DNA of 64,000 bases from Microthyrium microscopicum (taxonomy: Eukaryota; Ascomycota; Dothideomycetes; Microthyriales; Microthyriaceae), in contig MU004230.1 of assembly GCA_010405405.1 (NCBI GenBank), forward strand, positions 4,296,282 through 4,360,281, in the 5' to 3' direction. Shown here one piece after another: positions 36,926-47,825 of this stretch. Under the pieces are notes generated by a model. That model did no database searches and was not told the DNA's origin. It was given only the letters and a program-made list of their open reading frames with translations. Made by a program: the position numbers and the translations under genes. Every line of letters starts with the position of its first letter. The first letter of the stretch is position 1.

Positions 36926-37281
36926 GTTGATGGTTTGAGGACTAGTTTTGGATGTTGGGGGTTACGAGACGATGAGTATGTAGCGACCGTGATTGATTCG
37001 AAGGAAAGTGTCTTGCTGATTTTGTCGGTAGTGAAGTGTTTCCAAGAAGTGAAGTTGATGAACATTGAAGCTTTGAAGCTACGCTAACAGAAGGAAGAGG
37101 CTTAAAGCCGGTGGGATGAAATTGTTAAATCCGACCCCACTAGAAAAAGTTCCCTTCAGTTGATAGAGTCCGTTTACGGAGCACAAGAGTCAATGCAACT
37201 ATGACTCTATCCCAATCGTGACTATAAAAACCTTGAAAAATCAGAAAGCCTCGCCCTGCTTCATCAAAAATCCTATTCAGA
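36926..37281. promoter_or_regulatory. Bidirectional MED22/HIS5 promoter with Gcn4/CPC1-type sites
   Basis: ATGACTCT at 37201-37208 and its reverse-strand partner, GAGTCA at 37187-37192 (TGACTC on the minus strand), match the core bound by Gcn4/CPC1 bZIP activators of amino-acid synthesis genes. A TATAAAA box follows at 37223-37229, 53 bp before the HIS5 start codon. Spacing and order suit general amino-acid control of HIS5. Confidence 0.65.
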
Positions 37282-38609
37282 ATGGGCTCTACAAAATCCG
37301 CCTTCGACCTCTCCACCTGCGCTCGCCCAAACATCCTCAAACTCGAGCCATACAGATGCGCCCGCGACGACTACAAAGATGACGGCACAAACATCCTTCT
37401 CGACGCCAACGAGAACGCCTACGGCTCCGGTCTTGATCTCGCCGCCGCTTCCTCAGTTACCGGCATAAGTTTGCAATCACTGAAGCTAAACCGCTATCCT
37501 GATCCGTACGTACTACATACCTTCCCTACCAGAGTAGTAGGTTTAAACTGACCGTGTGGACATACAGCCACCAAAATGAACTCAAACAACTCCTCTGCTC
37601 TCTCCGCAACACCCACACCCACACCTCCAAAACCCTTACACCAGCCAACCTCTTCGTCGGCGTCGGCTCTGACGAAGCCATTGACGCCCTCCTCCGCTGC
37701 TTCTGCACGCCCTCCGTCGACAAAATCCTCACCTGTCCACCGACCTACGGCATGTATACAGTCTCCGCGCAAGTCAACGACATTGCCGTCGTCAAAGTAC
37801 CACTCACATCCGACACGTTAACGCTCGACGTGCCCGCCATCAAATCCGCGCTGAGCGCCGACAAACACATCAAACTCGCATATCTATGTAGCCCAGGCAA
37901 CCCAACGGGCGCACTGTTGAAGAAAGACGATATCAAAGCGATACTGGAGCATGACTGGAATGGCGTGGTGGTTGTGGACGAGGCATATGTTGATTTTGCG
38001 GAGGATGGCACGAGTTTGGCGGAGTGGGTTACTGAGTGGCCGAATTTGGTGGTTATGCAGACACTTTCCAAAGCGTTTGGACTGGCTAGTATACGGCTTG
38101 GTGTGGCGTTTGCGGATCCGGCTGTTGCTAGGTTGCTGAATAGTCTCAAGGCGCCGTATAATGTGAGCACGCCGACAAGTGTGCTGGCTATACAAGCTTT
38201 GGAGCCGGCTGCGCTGGAGGGTATGCGCGCTACGAGAGCGAAGTTGGTGGCTCAGCGAGACCGGCTGGTGAAGGAGTTGCCGCGCATTGAGGGTGTGGGG
38301 CGGTTTAGGGGTGGATTTAGTGCGAACTTCTTGCTAGTGGAGATGTTGGATAGGCCTGGCGGTAAGCCGAGTAATGAGGTGGCATTGCAGGCGTATGAAG
38401 GGTTGGCGGAGGAGCGTGGTGTTGTGGTGAGATTTAGGGGCAAAGAGCAGTGGTGTGAAGGATGTTTGCGGATCACAGTTGGTACGGAGGCGGAGGTTGA
38501 TCGATTTTTGAAGGAGTTGCAGTCGACATTGAAGAATGTGTTTGCAAAGAAAGCTGCGGTGCCGGATGCTGAAAAGAAAGAGGAAGAGGCGAATAATATT
38601 GTCTCGTAG
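37282..38609 (+). CDS. HIS5: Histidinol-phosphate aminotransferase
   Basis: Two exons, 37282-37505 and 37568-38609, flank a 62 bp intron (GTACGT...CAG) and give 421 residues. The PLP enzyme converts imidazole-acetol phosphate and glutamate to histidinol phosphate, a late step of histidine synthesis. Class I/II aminotransferase features are in order: LDANENAYG, NRYPDPHQ across the splice junction, VGVGSDEAIDALLRCF, SPGNPTGA, VVVDEAYVDFA, and QTLSKAFGLASIRLG with the PLP-binding lysine. The C-terminus carries the LRITVGTEAEVDRF substrate arginine region and then a Lys/Glu-rich tail longer than in yeast. It shares its promoter with MED22. Confidence 0.96.
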
Positions 38610-38740
38610 AGAGAGTCGTAGACATGTATGTAATTAGCAAATACCATTAGACTGTCGATCCGTCTAACTATAGCAAGGGGTATCTATTGTGCAATTATGG
38701 TCTTGGTTTTAGAGTCTCAGAGGCTGTTCCCTGGTATCTA

Positions 38741-40053
38741 TCAGGCACCTAGACTCTGTAACGCTAGTCTAAACTCTTTCACAGCAGTCTCGACATCATC
38801 AAAGTTGAGTGCTGATAGGGCCCACTTTCCATGTTTCTGGGCTTGGAGAACAGCTTCGTCGTCATTTTTGTAGTTCTCTGGTCCCGAATGAAAATTTGAT
38901 GGAGGAGCTTGCTGGCGTGGGACTTGAGGAGGCGCTGAAGGGGCAGGAATATTCTGCTGATATGGTATGACGCTGGGCGGTGCTGAGGGTTGAGGCGTTG
39001 CCGGCGATCGAGTCTCCACCGGTGCTTGACTCCATACGCTTGGCGCAGCATATGGTGCCCGTTGAGTGTAGAAGTTTTGAGCATCCACTGGAGGAGAGGT
39101 AGGAAGTCCTGAGACATCCATGGGGCTTTGACCTGGCAAACTTGGAGCAGATGGACCTGCAGAAGCAGTAGCGAGATCCGGCGACGTTGCGTCTGCGGTG
39201 AAAGTGGGTACTTGAGGTTGACTTGAAGTTGATGGAAAATAACCGTCATTAGCATGTTCAGACTCTAGCGGCGAGACGTCTCCGCCAGATTGTTGCATGG
39301 GAGAGAATGAAGAGGTGGGAGGATGGCTGGCTGTAGCTTGAGTAAATGGAGAGGGCTGTTGGTGATCAGGTACATCTTCAACTGAAGGTTGTAGATGGGC
39401 TCCTGGATGGTTTGGATCTATGCCTGTCTCTAGCTCAACAGGTTCCTCCTCTTCTGGTGGTAGATTTGGGTCCTCCTTGGCCTTTACGGCCTTGAGGATG
39501 CGTAGCGCATGATATTTTGCGTACTTTGACTTTGCTGCAATCTCCGTGTTTAGTGGTTTTTGCCATATAGCCAAAAGGTCGAGAAAAGTTCTAGCTGCTT
39601 GAAAGACCTCAGCAGTATGTCTGATGAATGTTAGAAGATACGCACTAACACCACGTAGTATTTCTTACGCAGTCGCAGTACGTGATCGTAGTGCCTTGTC
39701 CGCTCTTTCAAATGTCTCTAGCGCAAACTGCTCAACGTAGGCTTGAGCTGCAGCATCGTCGTGAATAGCCTCATCTGCCTCGTTTTCCGTCTTGGACTGC
39801 TCTAGCTTGTCCATTAGACTGGCTGTAAAGAGCATGCATTCTTCATCGGATTTCTCCAGGCCCTTGGAGAGAATGGTTTCAACCACTAGTAAAGTGCCTA
39901 TCCTCATTAGCTCTTAACCTTGCAGGATATGTGCATATTATGCGACTTACACCAATATGCTATAGCTGGCTTGACCTTCTCTAGCTGATTAGCTCTGAGC
40001 ACGAATCGAGTGATATCCGCCGTTTTGAGAGCTGAGGGTATTGAAGATGCCAT
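38741..40053 (-). CDS. VTA1: Vta1, ESCRT-associated regulator of Vps4
   Basis: Three exons, 39951-40053, 39669-39885 and 38741-39620, with introns of 65 and 48 bp, give 399 residues. Vta1 stimulates the Vps4 ATPase that recycles ESCRT-III on endosomes. The N-terminal MIT-like domain (ALKTADITRFVLRANQLE and KPAIAYW, then ECMLFTASLMDKLEQ, AYVEQFALETFERADKA, LNTEIAAKSKYAKYHALRI) is typical. A Pro/Ser/Gln-rich linker of about 190 residues leads to a C-terminal helix pair (AQKHGKWALSALNFDDVETA) matching the Vps4-binding VSL domain. The junction at 39886 gives AYW-LVETIL where relatives usually have AYWC, so that acceptor is the least certain point. It is divergent from the cupin gene. Confidence 0.92.
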
Positions 40054-40320
40054 AGCTGCTGCTATGAAAGACGATCAATGATGCAGTCAGAGGACGAAAA
40101 GATCGATCGCAGAAAGTTCTGGAAATATCTCAACTCTAGGCTTCACTTTGGTAGATGCCAGAAATGAGGTCGGGGATAAGGACAGATGGTGGCTGGAAAG
40201 TCCGCATGATTCGCTGACTAAGACAGCTCTAAGGCTAAAGGCTCAAGTTGATCTCTGACGCTCACATTGCACTTTCCTCAATACATGAGATCTTTCAATA
40301 AAATCTGTCTGTTTAGGAAA

Positions 40321-40645
40321 ATGTTATCTCAGCAAGAAGCCGAAAAACAAGTGCGCTCATGGGGATTTAAACGCACTATACCTTGGACTGATGCGCCGCA
40401 TGTTGTCTCACCAAACTCATCAGGCTGAACACTAACAAGGCTGCAGAAACGCATACTATCCGCCACACTCCCACGGCCTCAATACTCATCTGATCTTGGA
40501 AGGCGAGCTGACTATTTGGTATCCGAATGATGAGTCGCCAAAGAAGGAAACTTTTGGTCCTGGGTCGCGACTCGACGTTGAAGCCGATAGAGTTCATGAA
40601 GTATGGGTGGGAGCTGAAGGTTGTCGAATGATTATAGGCGAGTGA
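40321..40645 (+). CDS. Small single-domain cupin protein
   Basis: Two exons, 40321-40397 and 40447-40645, give 91 residues across a 49 bp intron that starts GCATGT and ends GCAG: a GC-AG intron with a good CTAAC branch point. No GT donor in the region gives a continuous frame. The spliced protein has the cupin metal-site pattern: PPHSHGLNTHLILEGEL with two histidines and a glutamate, then GPGSRLDVEADRVHE with the last histidine. Such small cupins are often isomerases, dioxygenases or sensors; the function here is unknown. It is divergent from VTA1 with 267 bp between starts. Confidence 0.78.
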
Positions 40646-42963
40646 TATGAATATTAAGATATTGACAATGGGACAAGCTGGGCACTACAATTGCTTCATC
40701 AGACTCTTTTGCCCTCAAGCCGAGTTTGTTCAAGTCTTCAAGAACGAGCGTGGTCCAATGTCTAGAACGAGGATTCCTGGGGGCTTGGTCAGGCTGAACT
40801 GGCAAATTGGCGTCTTTCAGCTCAAAGCTTCATATCAGAATTGTTACACATTACATCATGCATCAGGCATTCCGACAGTCAAATGTTTTGAAACAGCCAT
40901 GAACGGATCAGCGTTTGCGCATACCTTGCCTTTATGGTATCCGAAGCTTCATGCTTTGCGAAATAACGTGGCGATGCGCATGTACAGTAGAAACACGGCC
41001 TTTTGGCGCAATTTCGAAACACCAAAAACCGCCATTTCGACGACAGGTCTGGGGAACCCATGATTTTCACAAGGATGCAGGTCATTCAATTTTCGGAAAT
41101 CGGGAAGCGGCGGTATCCTGGGTGCAATTCAACAAATAAATTGGATACAATCTGCGCAGGGCTGCAACTGTTGAACGTCGCACGCGATATGGGTGACATC
41201 CCGACTCGCAGTACGGTAGTACTTGTACACCAAAGGCAATGACTTGGAGTAACAAAGATGATGCCTTCCCGTCAGTTCAAAGCCACTTTAGATCAACGGC
41301 TCTTTTCGACGTCATGTATTCATGCGTAGATCCGAGTGTAGCTGTACAAGACAGATTTTGTCATCAGATCAGGGTCACAAGGTGATGGAATGCTGAAAAT
41401 GCGATTTATTCGACAGGATAAAAAATGAAGCAACTTGAAAGGTAATTTGGGAGATTTTTGGCGCCTTTGGAAGAGGAAATGACCTCCTTTTGAAGATGGT
41501 TGGAAAAGCGGCTCCTAGGAAATGGTTCATTTCCTCAATTCTTCGTGTGCCAATGGATCGGCAGTCGCTACGATAGGCTCGTGGGATGTGAAGATGCACA
41601 TCTTTCCAAAAGGGGCAAAGTTCAGGAACAGAATCCTTCAGAACGGCTTTCTCAAGCGCGGGCGGCGATGCACCGCACCCTGCGGAACATTGCTGCTGGG
41701 CAGGTTGAAAGTTGAAAGTGGACAAGCACCACCACGCGTTGATCCGGGATTATTGAATTCTCGGCTTCTGGACCACTGACAGTGGGGAAGTGGAGCCTCT
41801 CGCGCTTGGAGCAGGGACTTTGCACCTCTGACGGGCCACGGCCGACGACCAATCTCTCCCTGGCAACAAGAAGCAAAATCTGGCGTACCGAAAACTTCTG
41901 TTGAAACGCACAAAGCTAGCGTGCCTATTTGGATCAGATGAGGCTTTTGGGCTTGCGCTAGAAGGGGCAAAAGGGGTCATGAAGGGTTTTAACAGGGATA
42001 ATTTCTTCTAAATGTGGATTACTTACCGTCTTTACTACTTCGAAATACCTTGCAAAAGACCACTGAAGGGCCCTAAAATAAGCCTCTACAGGGGTAAGCT
42101 GCAGCCACCAGCAGGGGCGACGCCCGCTAGATTTAGTGGCACCGCGACCCAAATAGGCACGCTAGCTTTGTGCGTTTCAACAGAAGTTTTCGGTATGAGA
42201 GCCCGTCGCAATTGTCGCAATCTGCGCCTGCAATGTCAATGTGCATGCAGCTCATGCATTGCCGTCTTTCCTCTGTGTTGTTTAAGTCTTCTGTTCCTGC
42301 TTGCATAAATCGACCTTAAGGTATGCATACGTGGTGTAAACAAAGCGCTATAGCATTGTATAGTCCCGTACCCCCATAAAGCAATAGATCATTGAAAAGG
42401 ACGCGAATCAAGCAGTCTGGAAGACTCTGGATCATTGTCAATGCCGTGATTTACCAAACCGTTACATTGATTATTTGGGAATTAGTCCATGAACCATCCT
42501 GGACTGGATGTACGCCAATATCCAAACGAACCAATGGCATCGGGAAGCAACATCCCCTTTTCCACTCCAGCCGCGATGCTTAACCAGCCTTGGAGCCCGC
42601 TTGACCAGCTTTGGACATGTCAACGCCACTGAAGTGTTGCTCTGGGCAATTGCACGAAGGCAAAAAAGTCAAGGGCGTTGTCCCAGACCACCAGCTGGTC
42701 TGTTTGGTGTATACCTCATTTCTCAGATCTTTAGCCTTCTTTGTCAACTAGAATTCCACATACCGCAGTTTAAGAACGCGTGTGAAGCCACTTTGCCCAG
42801 CTTTTCTTTCATCTCGTATCCTCTCTTGTCATCTTTGATCTTCACATTCCTTACTGCTGTATCAACAAACTACGATCATCTTCAAACCCGTATACCTTAA
42901 TTCACACCTACCAAACACTTCTTCAACTCTTCCACCACTTTACAGCAATCAACCAAGATCAAG
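40646..42963. other. Intergenic stretch with a MITE, no gene recognised
   Basis: Open frames of up to 138 codons at 40.6-42.3 kb resemble nothing known and differ in frame from one another. The MITE at 41886-42195 lies here. Just inside its right arm is a C/G-rich segment (42101-42150) unlike the neighbouring bases. A T/C-rich leader precedes the GPI-protein gene from about 42730. Confidence 0.45.
41886..42195. mobile_element. MITE with perfect 45 bp terminal inverted repeats
   Basis: The arm 41886-41930 (TACCGAAAACTTCTGTTGAA...) is exactly complementary to 42151-42195 over 45 bases. Taking the outer TA as target duplication, the element is 41888-42193 (306 bp). There is no coding capacity. 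The perfect arms and absence of RIP-type changes suggest recent insertion. The Tc1/mariner-like assignment is inferred from the TA. Confidence 0.75.
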
Positions 42964-43726
42964 ATGTTCTCAAAATCTATCGTCTCCGCTCTTCTCTTCG
43001 CCAGCCAGGCATTTGCTGCCATCAGCTTCACCTCTACGCCAAGCGCAGTTGTTGCTGGCCAAACATACACCCTCACATGGGTCACTGATGGCACAGGAGT
43101 AAGTTTTGACAACCAAACGCATTCAACAGAATTGAAGAACTAACAAATCGTAGCCAGTAACCATCCTCCTAAAGGAAGGAATCTCCACCAACCTCGCAAC
43201 CGTAGGAACACTCACCAGTAAGTCTCCCCACCACCACAACCATCCCCTTCACAAAAGCACATAACTAACATATCCTCCAGCCACTGGCGCCGGCGGTTCA
43301 TTCACCTGGACCGCACCCTCCACCTACGCCCCAGGAACAGACTACGCGTTCGAAATCGACCAAGAAGGCGAGGCCGTAAACTACTCCGGCCAATTCCCCT
43401 TCACCGGCGGCGTCGCCGTCTCATCCTCCGTCGCACCCATGTCATCCTCCGCCGCCGCATCGGCCAGCGGAAGCATGTCGATGACTGCCCCAGTATCCAG
43501 CGCGTCCTCGGCCTCTGCCGCCATGGTCAGCTCAGTGTCTGGCATGCCAAGCGGGTATAAGAACTCTACTGTCACTTCTACTGCTGGTGCCTCGACTCTC
43601 AAGCCAAGTGCTAGCTTGAAGCCAACTGCTACACCAACACCTGCGCCAGCGAACAGTGCTGCTTCGCTGGGAAGCCCAGTGGCGCTTGTGCTTAGTGTTG
43701 TTGCTGCTATGTTGTACCTCCAGTAA
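42964..43726 (+). CDS. Ser/Thr-rich GPI-anchored cell-wall protein (Kre9/Knh1-like N-terminal domain)
   Basis: Three exons, 42964-43098, 43154-43217 and 43281-43726, with introns of 55 and 63 bp, give 214 residues. A signal peptide (MFSKSIVSALLFASQAFA) is followed by the beta-sandwich typical of the yeast Kre9/Knh1-like family: ISFTSTPSAVVAGQTYTLTW, PVTILLKEG, GGSFTWTAPSTY and TDYAFEIDQ. A Ser/Ala/Thr-rich stretch of about 95 residues, likely heavily O-glycosylated, leads to a small-residue site (NSAASLG) and a hydrophobic end (SPVALVLSVVAAMLYLQ), the signal for GPI attachment. It probably acts at the cell surface or in the wall. Confidence 0.9.
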
Positions 43727-44316
43727 ATGGAAGCAGTGTGTTCTGCGTTTTTCGTTCTTGATGCTGGGCTTCTATGTTTGGCTTTTTGGGGTTATTATTT
43801 TTATCAATTGGCGTTGTTCCTCCGATGAAAGGAGATGAGAAAATTCTTGGGGATCCTGTTTTATTGCTGTTTTATTACGAAGCTTCATGTGTCGAAGGAC
43901 GGATTTTGGAAAAACGTCTATGAGAAGGGCACCCGAATTGAAGTTGGGGGTTGGGCGCGGTGTGTTGTGGAAGACAAAGTATTATATCCAATTAATTGTA
44001 GTTATTAGATACCTTAGTATTATCCTGAACTCAATGAGAATTGATTCCATGATTAAATCTTGCTCTTTATTCTTGTGTTTGGCCACTGTCTTATATGTTG
44101 TGTCCCGAATGAGGTTGGAGTTTATGAGAAGGTGTACATGTACTTCTTTTTGAAACATGGGGACTACACATGCCTCGACATGTTTCTTGATGGATCCAAG
44201 CTCGATGTCGAATGAAACATTGATCTAAACATAGTAGTTCAGGCCATCCTCGAGTATTGGACTCGCTTCATGGGACGCCTGGCTTCGATCGCTTATCCAA
44301 ATTCCTTGAAAGCAAC
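43727..44316. other. Intergenic between convergent genes
   Basis: 3' regions of the GPI-protein gene and RPC25. Nothing else seen. Confidence 0.5.
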
Positions 44317-45238
44317 TCATCCTTCAGTTGCTCCGGCTGTGGTGTCATCTATTTGCATAGCATCTGTTTGCACACCATTCCCATTCACAGTGACCTCTTC
44401 TTCATCCCACCAGAACATGCAACCCAGCAGGTTATCCGCCATCGATCCGACAATCGTATATGGCACCTTCTTCTGCACCACAACATCGCTGTTCGCCAAA
44501 TGAGGCGGCGTCTCCTTCTCGGGCGTCAAATCATGCCAAACCTCGCCCTCTACTCGTAAGCGGACCTGTTCATTCAATTCGTAAAAGTACGGGGTATTGT
44601 CAAACTCCCAAACCCAGACGCCATCAGCTGCCGAACTACCATCACCAATTAGCCCCAATACCACCCACACTATCCATATTTCTTTCTTTCACAAGACTTA
44701 CAAACGGCTTCCCTCCATCAATCTCCCCTCCGGCACCCAAATATCATCAAATAAATCCACACTAACCCGTATCCCATCTTTTGTCGCCTCCCTAATAGTA
44801 CCCTGAATAACCTCCCCCTTGAACGGCCGAAAGACGATAAGGCGAAAGACGACATTGACATTCACCATGCCATCGCCAGGAGAAATGAGGCCGTCGGACG
44901 CTTTAAGCAAGTCCCAGAAACGGATACAAAGGCCGACTTTTTGCAAGACTTTGTTGGCGTATTTGGTATGGATGTTGTCCATTATAGCCCATATGGGAGG
45001 CTTCTCGAGATCGTGGGGTGCTATGCGGACTACATCGGATATTGTGGCCTATGTCATAGATCAGTAACCAAATCACTGACTCATTGTTCCGTACAGTAGG
45101 CGCCATTCTTAGCAGAAGATCCGTAGAGTTAGGCCGTCATCGCAGTTTGGCGCACTCATTCCTTGGGCGGATAGATCTTGTGCCGCAGATAGTGTTGCAT
45201 GCCGTGGGTGTGCGAAAGGGACTTACGAGGACAAACAT
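44317..45238 (-). CDS. RPC25: RNA polymerase III subunit Rpc25 (RPC8)
   Basis: Three exons: 45227-45238 (only 12 bases, MFVL), 44702-45048 and 44317-44635, with introns of 178 and 66 bp, giving 225 residues (yeast has 212). It is the Rpb7-like stalk subunit of Pol III, used in tRNA and 5S initiation. ATISDVVRIAPHDL, KYANKVLQKVGLCIRFWDLL, LISPGDG, VFRPFKGEVIQG and VSLDLFDDIWVPE-type strands match the Rpb7 N-terminal and S1 domains. VWVWEFDNTPYFYELNEQVRLRVE is the end of the OB fold. The four-residue first exon is needed to supply the conserved MF start, because no other ATG lies in frame before the ATISD stretch. Confidence 0.9.
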
Positions 45239-46019
45239 TGCTGAATGATGGTCGCTTGAAAGGTCGCAAGCGCGATCGAGGGTTGGTGGATCAAGGAGGC
45301 AATTCAAGAATGCGATGTTTTAGTGTAGGATTTTGGGAATCGCCCATGGTCTTGGGACATGTGCGTTGATCCGAAGTAGTGGGTTGGGGATTTGGAGGCA
45401 GGTACGACTGGTTGTTTAGGAAGGAAGAAGCAGGATTATTTTTTTATGTCGCGGAAGGAACGTTGGGTGATGGTGGACCAAGCGCAAGCTCCAGTAGTCA
45501 TAAATTTGGACCCTCTCACAGCTCTCTATCATTTGATATTTAATTGTCCTGAATAATCCCGGTTGATCAGATACCCCCGCTTTTTGTGTGGATCAATAGT
45601 CTATACGCAGGGCTGTACAACATTGAAGAGTACAAGGGAAGCTCCTTGGCAATTCGAGAAGTTGTAATTAAGCGCAAGAAGGCCGCAGGCGACAACAAAA
45701 CCAAGCAAGTGTCCCTTGGCGCAAGTCAAGCAAGGGAAGTCGCAAACCTTGGCTCCCTCACGCGCGCCTTCTCCAAAGAGTCCAATCAGACGCGTCGCAG
45801 CGCCACTACTCTCTACTACCTCCATCAGATCCTAACCAACTCTTCCTCCACTATCTTCACACTACTCAAGCTCAGGCTATTGCTGTTCAGTCTGCAACAT
45901 ATATCGCCTCTCTGCCTGCTTCCTTGTCCTCTTCCTCTGCCTTTCCTTTTTACTCATCACTTGTGTTCGCTACTGCTACAGAGCCCTGAACCATACACGC
46001 GGTCCGTCGTACCATCAAC
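45239..46019. promoter_or_regulatory. Shared upstream region of RPC25 and the NUFIP-like gene
   Basis: 781 bp between divergent start codons. The last 220 bases before 46020 are strongly C/T-rich, a likely leader of the NUFIP-like gene. No sharp operator was seen. Confidence 0.45.
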
Positions 46020-47670
46020 ATGGCCGGTCCTTTCTATCCCCCTCCTCCTCCTCCACCGCCCAACAATGGTTCCTTTGGCTTACCAAATGATCCAATGTCA
46101 GGCCGGAAGATCCCATCATCAGTTCATAGTCGCCCACCTCATGCTGGTGGTAATCGAGGCTATCGTCAACAGGGACACGTTACCCATCCACGATCTCAAG
46201 CTGCTTCTCATCCTCCTATTCCCAATCATGGCGCTCAGTCCTATCAAACTCCCTCTTCAGGCTATCAAGGTGCTCCAACTTCCATGCCATATGGACAAGA
46301 TGCCTACTCAGGTTATCGTACCAGTGCGCCAACCAATATCGGTTATGCTCAAGCTTATAACCAAAATGGCTACAATGCCAATACCAACCCCCAATATGGA
46401 GCCCATGGTCAGACTTCATGGAATCCTGCACAGCATTACACTCCTCCCGCACAACCAATGAACGGAGCTGCTTATCCCAATTACTCTCCTGCTTCTGTGC
46501 CACAGCAACCTCCCAATCCGCAGTATTATCCTCCCAATCCAGCGGCTGCCCAGGCTTATCCCAATTACCCATATAACAATTATCCTATTCAGCCCACTCC
46601 TCCCCAATCTGGTTTTGCGTATGCGGCACCACCTCCACCACCGCCTCCTCCCCCTCAACCTGCTCAAGTTCATGCTCAAGCTCAAGGTTATGGAAATGGC
46701 CCAAGAAACAATGACAATCGATCTAACAATTCCCATCGCCGAGGCTCCCATCGTCAGCATGATGCTGGACGTGGTCAGAAACGGAAGAGAGAGCAATCTC
46801 CAAGTCGTGCCAAGTCTGTAAATTCTACTGTTCTTGGTCAACGCGGCAATCATCAGCCAAATGGCAAGCATAGGCTCAAAGTTCAAGTCCCAGCTCCTCC
46901 GCCAGTTCCAGTCTTTGGAGGAATTCATGCCCTGCCACCAAAGCCTCCTGTTGTGGTACCCCCTGCCCCTCAGCATCAAACCACTCGCAAAAAGCTGCTT
47001 GTGAAGAAGCGTAAACCCAATACTCTTGGTCTGAACCCTTCTGGTGATGTTAATGAGGATTCTGACATTGACGAGGAGGCTGTATTCGCTGCATCTGGCG
47101 CTGCGTATGTATCACGATTCAGTTCTGCTATCTCATACTAATGTTTTGCAGTGCACAAGTCTCCCATAATGGACAGACATTCACATTCAACTCCCCTGCA
47201 GACATCAAGAGTTGGCTATCCCAGCGCAAAGAGCGATTTCCAACCTCTGAGCGTGTAGCGGCTCGCAAAGATCGTATCGAGAAGCGCAGACAAAAGAAGG
47301 AAGCCAAGAAACTTGCTCTTCAGCTCGCAAAATCTACCGTCTCGGACAGTGATGCTCCCCCAGAGGCAGAGCCCATTAAACAAGAAGCACCCAAGGACGT
47401 TGCCAAAGTTGTCAAGCGTCCTCGGATAGACACCAATAGACCTTGTCGGTACTTTGTCGAGCATGGTGCTTGCCAGCGCAAGCATTGTAGATTTCAGCAC
47501 CGAAAACCCACTCTGGAAGAAAGAGTGAGTTATCTTCTCGATGATATTTGAAAAGAGCCTAGCTGACAGGTGACTATCAGCTGAAGATTGCCGAAGAAGG
47601 GTCAGAGCTCCTTCGAATGCTCGGCTTGATAAAGAACATGGCGGCCAAGGGCTTCTTTGATAAAGAGTGA
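46020..47670 (+). CDS. NUFIP1/Rsa1-like protein with C-terminal CCCH zinc finger
   Basis: Three exons, 46020-47104, 47152-47524 and 47581-47670, with introns of 47 and 56 bp, give 515 residues. The first 220 residues are Pro/Gln/Tyr/Asn-rich and start with a polyproline run. A basic patch (GQKRKREQSPSR) follows. The conserved core NGQTFTFNSPADIKSWLSQR then ERFPTSERV is the NUFIP1 domain, found in factors that help assemble box C/D snoRNPs with the R2TP chaperone. A CCCH finger (PCRYFVEHGACQRKHCRFQH) and a short helix (LLRMLGLIKNMAAKG) close the protein. It is probably nuclear. The role is inferred from family membership. Confidence 0.85.
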
Positions 47671-47825
47671 TTGAAGTGTAGTAGATTTGGGACTTGATGG
47701 TCCTGAGGTATGTATGTATATTTTCAGGATCTATAATGTATAAATAGCTTGAAGATATATTCTCCAATTCCAGGATCTTGTCTCATCCTATGATTGCTTT
47801 ACTTACCTTGTCTAGCAGACATTAG

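Noticed and set aside
40647-41063. 138-codon plus-strand frame after the cupin gene
   Set aside because: Starts two bases after the cupin stop codon, has no recognisable motif and shows no credible exon structure.
45586-46461. 291-codon plus-strand frame overlapping the NUFIP-like gene
   Set aside because: It is a shadow of the NUFIP-like coding sequence in another frame plus its C/T-rich leader.
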